Shown piece after piece: positions 1-7,295 of a stretch of DNA of 11,673 nt. A program made the position numbers and the translations under genes. Position 1 is the stretch's first letter, and the number at the start of each line of letters is the position of its first letter. The notes beneath the pieces are model-generated. The model was not told where the DNA came from, did no database searches, and saw only the letters and a list, made by a program, of their open reading frames with translations. Source of the stretch: an uncultured Lachnospiraceae bacterium (lineage in GTDB: Bacteria; Bacillota; Clostridia; Lachnospirales; Lachnospiraceae); the NCBI GenBank assembly GCA_937910785.1, contig CALDLG010000205.1:1-11673 (forward strand). Reading direction: 5' to 3'.

Positions 1-28
1 TTGTGCAATCTGCCAATAAGAGTTTTAT

Positions 29-150
29 GCCGCACCTTTTGACACCTGAACCGTACCGCCCTGTTTTCACCGCATAGCCGCAATCCCCTGTATCTGTATA
101 TCATCTGCGTTCTACAGGGTATAACGGATCAGGAAGGAAAAAGGTGCGGC
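29..150. repeat. Long imperfect inverted repeat, MITE-like or palindromic intergenic element
   Basis: The outermost 12 bases, GCCGCACCTTTT at 29-40, are perfectly complementary to 139-150. The pairing continues inward: arms 29-64 and 114-150 match at about 27 of 36 positions with one 1-nt indel, sharing CCTGA, CCGT and CCCTGT blocks. About 49 nt remain as a loop, which holds a second CCCTGTA (86-92) able to compete for 113-119. The element ends 8 nt after the stop codon of the permease gene. The hexamer TTTTAT occurs at 23-28, directly at the left end, and at 154-159, three bases from the right end, which could be a degraded target duplication or chance. There is no U-tract in either direction, so it is not a standard intrinsic terminator. 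It encodes no credible protein. Positions 1-28 show nothing recognisable. Confidence 0.6.
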
Positions 151-158
151 AAATTTTA

Positions 159-2162
159 TCATGAAGCCGCCCTGTTTACAATCCGATAATAGGTTCCCGC
201 GGTTTTCAGATAACCGATCCCATAAATCAGTGCAAAAACCGCCGCAACGAGCAGCTGGCAGCTCTGCATCAGGCCGATATCGTAAAACCCGATGATCACC
301 ATCAGTCTTTTCACCATGAACATTCCCACGAAGGTATGGGCAAGCGCACCGATTAACGGCAGACCGAACACGAGTAAAATCTGTTTGTGGACAGTACCCC
401 GGATCTCTTCCCTGCTCATGCCGACCTTCTGCATAATCTCATAGTTCTGTCTGTCTTCATAACCTTCCGAAATCTGTTTATAGTACATGATGATGAACAG
501 ACACAAAAGGAAATCAACTCCGAAAACGACGCCGATAAACAGCAGGCCTCCATACATGGAACAAAGTTCGGCCCGGTTTTCCAGTCCGTTTTTCACCTTG
601 CGTATACCGTCCTGCTGCAGCCCCCAGTCCTTCAGCGCGGCGTCAAAAGCCTCCTGTTCTTCCTCTGTTCCATCCACGACAACGCCCGCCCGGAGACTGC
701 CGCTGTGCACAAAGGCTTCCAGCTCCTCCACGCCGTTTGTTTCGGCCCAGGCACTGACATAAGCATCTCTTGTTTCGTCATCCGGAACAATGATCAGATA
801 TCTTCCGTTCGGATTTTCTTCCGCTTTCGGCCAGGGAAACATATCCTGCACCTCTTCTTTTACCGTTCCCTCAATGCCCATAAAGGAAAACACTTCCCTG
901 TCAAAATTTTTCCCTTCCGCATAGAGAAGCGCTTCCTGTCCTGACAGGCTTTCCGTCTTACCAGACATTTTTTCATAAAAAGCAAGCGTCATGATCATAA
1001 CGCCACAGTTTCTTTCGTCATGATCATCCTCCTTTTTCAGTCCGAAATTACCATCCTCCAGAGAGCAGGACAGAGAAATCACCTCGAATACATCGGCACG
1101 CTGCAGCGTCAGGTGATTCTGTGACGCCAGCTCACCGGCTTTTTCCCGCAGGACTTCTTCCGACAGCGCCCCCTGTTCAAACTCTAACTCCATATCATAA
1201 GGATTGTTCTGATACATCACCTCCTCCAATCCAAGATAAAGAGATACGGTGCAGATCAGCGTGATAAGCGCCATGGTGGAAAAAATACAGATATTGACAA
1301 GCCCGGCCGCGCTTTTTTTCATCCGATAGTACATGCCGGAAATTGTGATGAAATTCTTCGCCCGATAATACAGTTTCTTATTTCTGCGGACCACCTTCAG
1401 GAAAAACACGCTTCCCGATGTAAAAAGAAAATAAGTTCCTCCGACCACCAGAAAAACGGCCATAAAAAAAGAAATGAAAATCATCGAATCAGCCTTCGCC
1501 AGAATGGCGGCGCGATACCCCGCGATCAGAAGCGCAAGACCTGCCGCAGTCCACAACACAAGGAGACGCGGCTCCTTTTCTCCCTTCCTGTTTCCGCTTA
1601 ACAGTTCTGCCGGACGGGATTTTCCCACTTCCCACAGCTGACATACAAAAAGCATCAGAAAAACAACCGCAAAATAAAGAAGGGTTTCCGTAAACGCTTC
1701 CGCAGAAAAGACAAAATCCACCTCTAACGGCAAATGACTCAGCTTTAACAGGAGCAGAAACAGCAGTCTGGAAAGCGCCACGCCAAGCAGAATGCCGCCG
1801 CACATCGTTACGGCATACACGATACAGTTTTCCAGAAACAGCATGATTCCGATATGCTTTTTCTCCAGTCCCAGCAGGCTGTAGAGCCCGATTTCCTTCT
1901 TTCGTCTCTTTATAACGAAGCTGTCCGCATAGAACAGAAAGAAAACCATGATATATTCCAGCAGATATTTCCCAAGCTCCAGCATAATCCATGCATAAGC
2001 CCTGTAAGGCAGGATATTGATCAGGTCGTTATGCAGAATAGAGGAAAAAACAAAAAGTATGAAAACAGAAAATATAACAGCTGTTATATATGGATAATAT
2101 ACGTTACTGTTTGCAACAATTCCCTTTGCCGCCATAACCGGCAGAATCCTTCCCTTTTTCAT
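159..2162 (-). CDS. BceB-like ABC transporter permease (FtsX/MacB-type, antimicrobial peptide resistance and sensing)
   Basis: This is a 667-residue membrane protein, the usual size for BceB-type permeases (about 620-670). About ten hydrophobic segments are visible: near residues 22-44, 60-80, 105-135, 157-177, 200-220, 227-250 and 288-312, then three more after residue 537. Between segments 7 and 8 lies a hydrophilic region of about 220 residues (313-536), the large extracellular domain that defines the family and is thought to bind peptide antibiotic or lipid II-cycle targets. Two FtsX-like coupling stretches are seen, IGLYSLLGL near 91-99 and YEIMQKVGM near 574-582. The start ATG overlaps the stop of the upstream ATPase gene by four bases (ATGA), so translation is probably coupled. 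In this family the permease also forms a sensory complex with the short kinase. The ligand cannot be read from the sequence; bacitracin, lantibiotics and other lipid II-directed peptides are known for relatives. Confidence 0.93.
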   Translation of the reverse strand: MKKGRILPVMAAKGIVANSNVYYPYITAVIFSVFILFVFSSILHNDLINILPYRAYAWIMLELGKYLLEYIMVFFLFYADSFVIKRRKKEIGLYSLLGLEKKHIGIMLFLENCIVYAVTMCGGILLGVALSRLLFLLLLKLSHLPLEVDFVFSAEAFTETLLYFAVVFLMLFVCQLWEVGKSRPAELLSGNRKGEKEPRLLVLWTAAGLALLIAGYRAAILAKADSMIFISFFMAVFLVVGGTYFLFTSGSVFFLKVVRRNKKLYYRAKNFITISGMYYRMKKSAAGLVNICIFSTMALITLICTVSLYLGLEEVMYQNNPYDMELEFEQGALSEEVLREKAGELASQNHLTLQRADVFEVISLSCSLEDGNFGLKKEDDHDERNCGVMIMTLAFYEKMSGKTESLSGQEALLYAEGKNFDREVFSFMGIEGTVKEEVQDMFPWPKAEENPNGRYLIIVPDDETRDAYVSAWAETNGVEELEAFVHSGSLRAGVVVDGTEEEQEAFDAALKDWGLQQDGIRKVKNGLENRAELCSMYGGLLFIGVVFGVDFLLCLFIIMYYKQISEGYEDRQNYEIMQKVGMSREEIRGTVHKQILLVFGLPLIGALAHTFVGMFMVKRLMVIIGFYDIGLMQSCQLLVAAVFALIYGIGYLKTAGTYYRIVNRAAS

Positions 2163-2959
2163 ATCGGCTCCTCCCTTCTGTCAGTCCGTATCTCCCCGCC
2201 CGGCCCTGTTTCCGTCCGGAGCACCGCCAGCGCATCCGAAATCATTCTGTACATGGCATCCTTACTCTGATTTCCCCGATAAATCTGATGATACACACAG
2301 CCATCCTTAATAAAAAGAACACGCCCGGCATAGCTTGCCGCCTGAATGCTGTGGGTAACCATCAGAATCGTCTGCCCTTCCGCATTGACTTCCTCAAACA
2401 GCCCAAGCAGCTTCCCGGAAGCTCTGGAGTCCAGCGCGCCCGTCGGTTCATCGGCCAGAACGATATCCGGCTTCGTAATTAACGCCCGACAGGCGGCCGC
2501 ACGCTGCTTCTGGCCGCCGGATACCTCGTATGGATATTTCTCCAGCACATCATCGATCAACAGCCTTTTCGCAAGCGGCGCAAGCCGTTTTTCCATTTCG
2601 GCATAATCCTTCCCCGACAACACCATCGGCAGAAAAATATTGTCCTTTAAGGAAAGCGAATCCAACAGATTGAACTCCTGAAAAACAAAGCCCAGATGTT
2701 CCCGCCTGAACGCGCAAAGCTCCTTTGACCTGATTCCGGAAACGTTCTGTCCCCGTAAAAGCACCTGACCGCTCGTCGCCCGGTCAAGCGATGCGAGAAT
2801 ATTCAAAAGCGTCGTCTTCCCGGAGCCCGATTCCCCCATGATCGCCACATACTCCCCTTCCTCGACTGAAAAGCTGACATCGCTTAACGCCTGCACTTTG
2901 ACCGAACCCAGGCGGGTCGTATATACCTTTTTTACATTCTTTACTTCCAAGATTGCCAT
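2159..2959 (-). CDS. BceA-like ABC transporter ATP-binding protein
   Basis: This 266-residue cytoplasmic ATPase of the MacB/LolD class pairs with the large permease that follows. Visible motifs are Walker A GESGSGKT (42-49), Q-loop Gln94 in FVFQEFNLL, signature VSGGQ (146-150), Walker B IVLADE (166-171) followed by PTGALDS, and the switch His203 in VTHS. All catalytic elements are present. The start is set at MAILEVKNVKK because AGGAG lies 8 nt upstream. An open frame extends 38 codons further, but that stretch covers the TATAAT promoter and has no family similarity. The tail after about residue 230 is a little longer and more polar than in many relatives. The stop overlaps the permease start by four bases. 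ATP hydrolysis drives removal of peptide antibiotics from their membrane targets and, in Bce systems, also powers the signal to the kinase. Confidence 0.94.
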   Translation of the reverse strand: MAILEVKNVKKVYTTRLGSVKVQALSDVSFSVEEGEYVAIMGESGSGKTTLLNILASLDRATSGQVLLRGQNVSGIRSKELCAFRREHLGFVFQEFNLLDSLSLKDNIFLPMVLSGKDYAEMEKRLAPLAKRLLIDDVLEKYPYEVSGGQKQRAAACRALITKPDIVLADEPTGALDSRASGKLLGLFEEVNAEGQTILMVTHSIQAASYAGRVLFIKDGCVYHQIYRGNQSKDAMYRMISDALAVLRTETGPGGEIRTDRREEPI

Positions 2960-2967
2960 TTTGATCT

Positions 2968-2972
2968 CTCCT
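2968..2972 (-). promoter_or_regulatory. Ribosome binding site that fixes the bceA-like start
   Basis: On the minus strand AAAGGAG ends 8 nt before the ATG at 2957-2959. No comparable site precedes the upstream in-frame ATG at 3073, so the shorter protein is preferred. Confidence 0.8.
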
Positions 2973-3014
2973 TTGCGTAAATCCTGCTTTCGGGATTTTT
3001 CCCTTCGCACCAGT

Positions 3015-3044
3015 ATTATAATGGAAAAAGGAAATGCACTGCCA
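3015..3044 (-). promoter_or_regulatory. Predicted promoter of the bceAB-like transporter genes
   Basis: A perfect -10 hexamer TATAAT reads on the minus strand at 3015-3020, about 55 bases upstream of the ATPase start. No good -35 box lies at the right distance: the best, TGGCAG at 3039-3044 with an 18-bp spacer, matches only three of six consensus bases. A strong -10 with a poor -35 is what an activator-dependent promoter usually shows, and the inverted repeat at 3076-3089 lies just upstream. The transporter genes could thus be induced separately from the regulator and kinase genes. Confidence 0.6.
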
Positions 3045-3053
3045 TTGCTCCGG

Positions 3054-3089
3054 CTTACATTTCCTTCCTGCAACCTTACATTTCTGTCA
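3054..3089 (-). promoter_or_regulatory. Predicted BceR-type operator: inverted repeat plus a second half-site 21 bp away
   Basis: The minus strand reads TGACA-GAAA-TGTAA at 3076-3089. As I remember it, this fits the TNACA-N4-TGTAA inverted repeat proposed for BceR-like regulators. The ten bases GAAATGTAAG at 3075-3084 recur at 3054-3063, exactly 21 bp closer to the promoter, which is two helical turns and places both copies on one face of the DNA. The second copy lacks a matching left half. The position, roughly 45 to 80 bp upstream of the likely transcription start, suits an activator. Confidence 0.55.
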
Positions 3090-3136
3090 CATTCCCTTCC
3101 GGCGAACGCAGGATACGCATCCTTTTTCCGCGCTTC

Positions 3137-4156
3137 TCAGCCCTCCCTGAGAAATCCGATGATTACCTTCGTCCCTTCTCCCATACGGGATTCAACCCGG
3201 ACGGCATGAGAAAGCCTGTCCAGAATCTGTTTGCAAAGATAGAGTCCGATTCCGGTGGATTTCTTATCCAGCCGTCCGTTATGGCCGGTAAAGCCCCGCT
3301 CGAAAATTCTCGGCAGATCTTCCTCTCTGATACCGATTCCACTGTCCTCAATCACGATATAAGCCGCTTCTCCCTCTGTCCGTTCTCCCTGCCTGTTCAA
3401 CCCATAGATTTGAATCGACCCTTCCGGCGTATATTTCAGCGCATTGGACAGAATCTGTTCAAATACGAAAGAAAGCCACTTTTCATCGGTAATGGCATGT
3501 ACCGAAAACGCATCCATCCGGAAGGAAAGGCCGCTTCCGATGAACAGAACCGCATATTTCTTTACCGCCGCCCGCAGGATCGCGGCCACATCCTGTGTCT
3601 GAAAAAGCAGATCCGCCGAAATACTGTCAAGCCGCGCGTAATGCAGCGCCATTTCCGCATACTGCTCTATTTTAAAAAGCTCCTCAAGCGGCTGCTTTTC
3701 TCCCTGCAATAAAAGCCGCAGCGCCGCGATTGGAGTCTTAATCTGATGCGTCCACATCGTATAATAATCCGCCATATCCTGCTTCTTTTCGTCATACTCT
3801 GAGCGCGCATCCCTTTCTTCCGATTCAATGGCATCCGTTATTTTATGATACAGTTCTTCCACATAGGATGCGGGCTCAGGAAGACAAAAAGACCGCTCTC
3901 CGCTCCTTGTGACAACCTCCTGCAGAATCCGGCATTTTCTTCGGAACCGAAGATAATCCCATATGCCGTACAGCATTCCGAAAAAGACGGTCAGCGCAAC
4001 GCCATAGGACATATTCCGCATCGCTCCGTCGTAATCATAGAGAGCGGCCAGCCCGAACATAATCAAAACCTCCGTCCCATACAGAAGAACCACCCGGATA
4101 TGCTCTCCAAACCAGGCTCTGAGTATGCGGATTTCCTGCTTTCTTCTTTTCATCAT
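3137..4156 (-). CDS. BceS-like intramembrane-sensing histidine kinase
   Basis: This 339-residue kinase has two N-terminal membrane helices (about 21-38 and 51-66) joined by a very short outside loop of about ten residues (YDYDGAMRNM). That architecture is typical of BceS-type kinases, which have no sensor domain of their own and read the state of the transporter. The catalytic core is complete: phospho-acceptor His137 in THQIKTP, N-box Asn238 in QILSNALKYT, G1 box EDSGIGI (270-276) and G2 box TGIGL (301-305). The start is taken at M13 of the longest open frame (MMKRRKQE) because GAGGA lies 9 nt upstream. The extra 12 upstream codons are arginine/proline rich and overlap a hairpin. The gene lies 77 nt after its regulator and 177 nt before the ATPase gene. 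Confidence 0.92.
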   Translation of the reverse strand: MMKRRKQEIRILRAWFGEHIRVVLLYGTEVLIMFGLAALYDYDGAMRNMSYGVALTVFFGMLYGIWDYLRFRRKCRILQEVVTRSGERSFCLPEPASYVEELYHKITDAIESEERDARSEYDEKKQDMADYYTMWTHQIKTPIAALRLLLQGEKQPLEELFKIEQYAEMALHYARLDSISADLLFQTQDVAAILRAAVKKYAVLFIGSGLSFRMDAFSVHAITDEKWLSFVFEQILSNALKYTPEGSIQIYGLNRQGERTEGEAAYIVIEDSGIGIREEDLPRIFERGFTGHNGRLDKKSTGIGLYLCKQILDRLSHAVRVESRMGEGTKVIIGFLREG

Positions 4157-4178
4157 ATGCTTTCTTCCTCTCTCCGGG

Positions 4179-4199
4179 CGCACCGGGACCATCGGTGCG
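4179..4199 (-). other. Hairpin in the regulator-kinase spacer
   Basis: CGCACCG at 4179-4185 is perfectly complementary to 4193-4199, giving a 7-bp GC-rich stem with a 7-nt loop in the 77-nt gap between the response regulator stop and the kinase start. In the transcript it stands a few bases 5' of the kinase ribosome binding site. No U-tract follows, so it is not an intrinsic terminator. It may affect mRNA processing or kinase translation, which is a guess. Confidence 0.5.
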
Positions 4200-4233
4200 G
4201 TCAGTATCCCGCCCCGGAATGCCGCGCATTCGT

Positions 4234-4911
4234 TTACGCGGAACGCAGCTGATATCCCACACCCTTCTTCGTCACGATAAAATCCGAAAGTCCCGCCGCC
4301 TCCAACACCTTCCGCAGACGGTTCACATTGACGGTCAGCGTGTTGTCATCCACGAAACATTCATCGTCCCACAGCCGCCGCATGAGCTCCTCCCTCGTCA
4401 CGGTATTTCCCGCGTTCTCGAATAAGACCTGCAAAATCCTGAACTCATTTTTCGACAGTTCATGCCGTTCTCCCAGATACAGAAACGACATGTCCATTAT
4501 ATTCAAAATGACGCCGTCGTGCTCCAGAAGCGAGGAGGTCTCCTGAAAGGAATATGTCCTCCGCAGGACAGCCTGAATCTTGGCCGCCAATACTTCCAGA
4601 TCGAAAGGCTTTGCCACAAAATCATCTCCGCCCATGTTGACGGCCATAATGATATTCATGTTATCGGAAGCCGAGGACAGGAAAAGAATCGGTACCTTCG
4701 ACACCTTCCTGATCTCCCCGCACCAATAATAACCGTTATAAAAGGGCAGGCCGATATCCATCAGCACAAGATGAGGCGTAAATCCCGCCACATCCGATAA
4801 AACATCCGAAAAATCCGAAACACCCCGTACTTCATAACCCCATTTTGCCAGATATCCGCTGACCTGCTTTGCGATGACAGGATCATCCTCCACAATTAAA
4901 ATCCGGTACAT
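4234..4911 (-). CDS. BceR-like OmpR-family response regulator
   Basis: This is a 225-residue two-domain regulator. The receiver domain (about 3-115) shows acidic residues E8/D9/D10, phospho-acceptor Asp52 in LVLMDIGLP, Ser80 and Lys101 in KPF. The winged-helix DNA-binding domain (about 128-223) contains LSKNEFRILQVLFEN, the recognition-helix region DDNTLTVNVNRLRKVLE and the wing TKKGVGYQL. The DDNTLTVNVNRLRKKL-like stretch is typical of the BceR/GraR/BraR group. The start at MYRILIVEDD is preceded by an AAGGGGAAAGGG purine tract and matches the usual family start. A 36-codon upstream extension is rejected because it would cover the promoter at 4950-4979. It is the first gene of the four-gene Bce module and probably activates the transporter promoter at 3015-3089. 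Confidence 0.93.
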   Translation of the reverse strand: MYRILIVEDDPVIAKQVSGYLAKWGYEVRGVSDFSDVLSDVAGFTPHLVLMDIGLPFYNGYYWCGEIRKVSKVPILFLSSASDNMNIIMAVNMGGDDFVAKPFDLEVLAAKIQAVLRRTYSFQETSSLLEHDGVILNIMDMSFLYLGERHELSKNEFRILQVLFENAGNTVTREELMRRLWDDECFVDDNTLTVNVNRLRKVLEAAGLSDFIVTKKGVGYQLRSA

Positions 4912-4949
4912 TATCCCTTTCCCCTTTCCCGGCCGACCGGCACAGATAC

Positions 4950-4979
4950 ATTCTACAACAGGGGAAGAAAAAATGTCAA
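4950..4979 (-). promoter_or_regulatory. Predicted housekeeping promoter of the Bce-like module
   Basis: The minus strand carries a perfect TTGACA at 4974-4979, an 18-bp spacer and TAGAAT at 4950-4955 (five of six consensus bases). It lies in the 104-nt gap between the comEC stop and the response regulator start, leaving a leader of about 35 nt. It would give constitutive expression of the regulator and kinase independently of the competence operon. Confidence 0.72.
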
Positions 4980-5015
4980 ACCACAGACAGCCTTCTCCGG
5001 CCCGCTCTGGCTCCC

Positions 5016-7295
5016 TCATTTCCCCAAAAACGCCCGTACCCGCAGCTTCCGCCCGTCAGCCGAAACCGTTACCGTCAGCGCACCGCCCTCGTCTGTCCTG
5101 AAAACATGACATTCTGCCGTTTTCAGTCTGTCTAACAGCTCCCTGTGCGGATGCCCGTAAGGGTTGTTCCTTCCGGCGCTGATCAGGACGAGCTGCGGCG
5201 ATACCACTTTCAGGAAAGCCTCTCCGGTAGAATTTTCGGAGCCATGATGCGCCGCCTTCAGTAAGGTGATGCCCCCTCCGTCCGGCAGCAGCTCTTTTAA
5301 CTGCCTTCCGACTGCCTCCTCTCCGTTTCCTTCCAGATCTCCCGTAAAAAGCGCGCTGAATGCGCCGTATTCCAGATACAGAACGACGGACGCCCCGTTA
5401 CCTGTCTGCTCCGTTCCTTCCTCCGGATGCAGACAGGTCAGCCGCAGATTTCCATGCCCCAGCGTATCACCTCTGTGAATGCGCAATACGTTAATTCCCC
5501 GTCCCAGAGCCAGCGCCTCCAGTTCTTCGTATTCTTTGCTCCTGCCGCTTTTACCGAGATCCGGCAGTATCAGATTTTCTATCCCGACGCCGTTTGAACG
5601 CATCTCTTCCACCAACCTGTAGATTCCGTTGTAATGATCGCTGTCCATATGGGTCACAAAAACCGCATTCAGCGTATCCACGCCCTCCTGCTTCAAAAAG
5701 GGCAGTATCTGGTAAGTTCCCACATCGCTTTTACTTAAACTGCCGCCATCGATCAGATAGCGGCCTCCCTTTTCGTCCGCAAGATAAATGCAGTCCCCCT
5801 GTCCCACGTCCAGCGCCGTAATCCGCAGTCCGCTCTGCCACCGCATGGTAAGACAGAAGACGGCAAGCAGCAGCCATTGCCAGAACAGCAGTCCGGTCCA
5901 TCTGCGGTTCCCAAGAACCGCTATGCACAAAAGTGCCGCGAATATCGCGATCTGCCAGTTTTCCGGCCTTCCTGGAATACTCCGGCTCTCCGGCAGATGA
6001 AGGACCGCCGTACAGCATAATTCGTAAAAGGCAAGCAGCAGTCTTGCCGGCAGAGCGGCATATTTCCCCAGAGGCAGATAACAGGCGGCAGCCATCAGAC
6101 TGGCCAGTCCGTCCGTCACAAGGAGGCCGGTACAGGGAATAAGCAGCATATTTAAAAAAAGGGAATAAAGCGGATACTCATAATAAAAACAAAGATATAC
6201 GGGAAGTGTCACGACGGACACCGCCAGACCTGCTGCCGTCCTCTTCTCCATTCTGCAGATCATTCCGCTTTTGCCCGCGCCCTTTGCGAGCAGGTTTTCT
6301 TCCATCACCGGAAGAAGAAGGCCGATCGCCCAAATGGCTCCGAAAGAAAAAAGAAAACCGCTGTGAAATAAATACAGAGGCTGGCAGATCAGGGCGGAAA
6401 CCGCCGCAATACTCATCGCTGTCAGCATATCGTATGTACGCCCGAATACGCCCGCCGCGGCATGAAAGGCGAACATCATGACCGCCCTGCGCGCCGAAAT
6501 GCTCATCCCCGTCATCATGCCATAGCCGTACATCAGAATGACCGAAAGAATAACATTTGCTATTTTAGGACATCCGCCTTTTCGAAGCAGTCGTGAAAAG
6601 CCCATGCCTATGATGGAGATATGGAGTCCGCTGATGCTCAGAATATGGATAATGCCGTTTTGCTGATACAGCTGTTTCGTCTCTTCATGCAGTCCGCCCT
6701 TTTCCCCAAGCAGCACCGCCTTCATGACAGAGGCGTTTTTTTCATCCAGACTTTGGTCAAGCAGCGAGGACAGGTATGTTCTGAGAGCATAAAGTCCCTC
6801 CCGGAATCTGTCATAATCATTCGTTTCGTGTAAAATTACGGCATTCCGGATTCCCGCCTGCAGATTCAGAATCTGATAATAGCGCTTCGCATCGAATTCT
6901 CCGGGATTCGTCGCTTCGGCAAAGGCATACAGCTTTCCCCGTACCCTGACATAACTGCCCATCCGGGGCTCCTGTCCCTCTTCCGGATAACAGATAACGC
7001 CGCGAATTGCCGCATACGGATCTTCCGTCCGCTGTTTTTGTTTCGTAACATCTGTTTTGTTATTTTCTGTCTGTGGATTTGTAACCCGAACATTTTTCAG
7101 ATAAATTACTAAGACTTCCTGATCATTAGAAATGTGATATTCTTTTCGATCGACCTGGCCTGACAAAACAACAATGCTTCTGTCAATTTCCGTAAGATCC
7201 GGACCGGACAGCGGATGAAAATACAAACCGATTCGAATCAATATCACAAAGGCCAGACCGATCAGACAAACCGGTCTTCTCATCATACCTCTCAT
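5016..7295 (-). CDS. comEC: ComEC/Rec2 DNA-uptake channel protein
   Basis: This is a 759-residue polytopic membrane protein of the usual ComEC length. An N-terminal OB-like/DUF4131 part (about 30-165) follows a first membrane helix (about 8-26). The Competence domain (about 185-480) carries the conserved HILSISGLH (217-225) and many hydrophobic helices. The C-terminal metallo-beta-lactamase-like domain (about 490-755) has DVGQGDCIY (496-504), metal motif HMDSDH (549-554), FTGDLE (650-655), AAHHGSENS (681-689) and NPYGHPH (711-717). All expected metal ligands are present, so it should be functional. ComEC moves single-stranded DNA across the membrane, and the beta-lactamase-like domain is proposed to degrade the other strand. 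The start overlaps the GerMN lipoprotein stop by four bases (ATGA). Alternative ATGs at codons 4 and 5 cannot be excluded because no strong ribosome site is seen. It is the last gene of the operon. Confidence 0.95.
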   Translation of the reverse strand: MRGMMRRPVCLIGLAFVILIRIGLYFHPLSGPDLTEIDRSIVVLSGQVDRKEYHISNDQEVLVIYLKNVRVTNPQTENNKTDVTKQKQRTEDPYAAIRGVICYPEEGQEPRMGSYVRVRGKLYAFAEATNPGEFDAKRYYQILNLQAGIRNAVILHETNDYDRFREGLYALRTYLSSLLDQSLDEKNASVMKAVLLGEKGGLHEETKQLYQQNGIIHILSISGLHISIIGMGFSRLLRKGGCPKIANVILSVILMYGYGMMTGMSISARRAVMMFAFHAAAGVFGRTYDMLTAMSIAAVSALICQPLYLFHSGFLFSFGAIWAIGLLLPVMEENLLAKGAGKSGMICRMEKRTAAGLAVSVVTLPVYLCFYYEYPLYSLFLNMLLIPCTGLLVTDGLASLMAAACYLPLGKYAALPARLLLAFYELCCTAVLHLPESRSIPGRPENWQIAIFAALLCIAVLGNRRWTGLLFWQWLLLAVFCLTMRWQSGLRITALDVGQGDCIYLADEKGGRYLIDGGSLSKSDVGTYQILPFLKQEGVDTLNAVFVTHMDSDHYNGIYRLVEEMRSNGVGIENLILPDLGKSGRSKEYEELEALALGRGINVLRIHRGDTLGHGNLRLTCLHPEEGTEQTGNGASVVLYLEYGAFSALFTGDLEGNGEEAVGRQLKELLPDGGGITLLKAAHHGSENSTGEAFLKVVSPQLVLISAGRNNPYGHPHRELLDRLKTAECHVFRTDEGGALTVTVSADGRKLRVRAFLGK

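Noticed and set aside
387..944. 185-codon open frame on the plus strand
   Set aside because: It is antisense to the permease extracellular domain, with no domain or start signal.
2960..3073. N-terminal extension of 38 codons on the ABC ATPase
   Set aside because: It covers the TATAAT promoter and part of the operator, has no ABC similarity, and the ATG at 2959 has a good AGGAG.
3108..3126. Small hairpin AGGAT-ACGC-ATCCT followed by TTTTT on the plus strand
   Set aside because: The stem has only five base pairs, and no plus-strand transcript is expected here. In the minus direction no U-tract follows, so it is not a terminator of the kinase gene.
3206..3712. 168-codon open frame on the plus strand
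   Set aside because: It is antisense to the BceS-like kinase ATPase domain and shows no family features.
4980..5015. Possible terminator after comEC
   Set aside because: Short GCC/GGC pairings are present, but the stem is weak, and the T-run that follows belongs to the spacer of the next promoter.
4912..5019. N-terminal extension of 36 codons on the BceR-like regulator, overlapping the comEC stop
   Set aside because: It includes the TTGACA/TAGAAT promoter, and regulators of this family begin at MYRILIVEDD.
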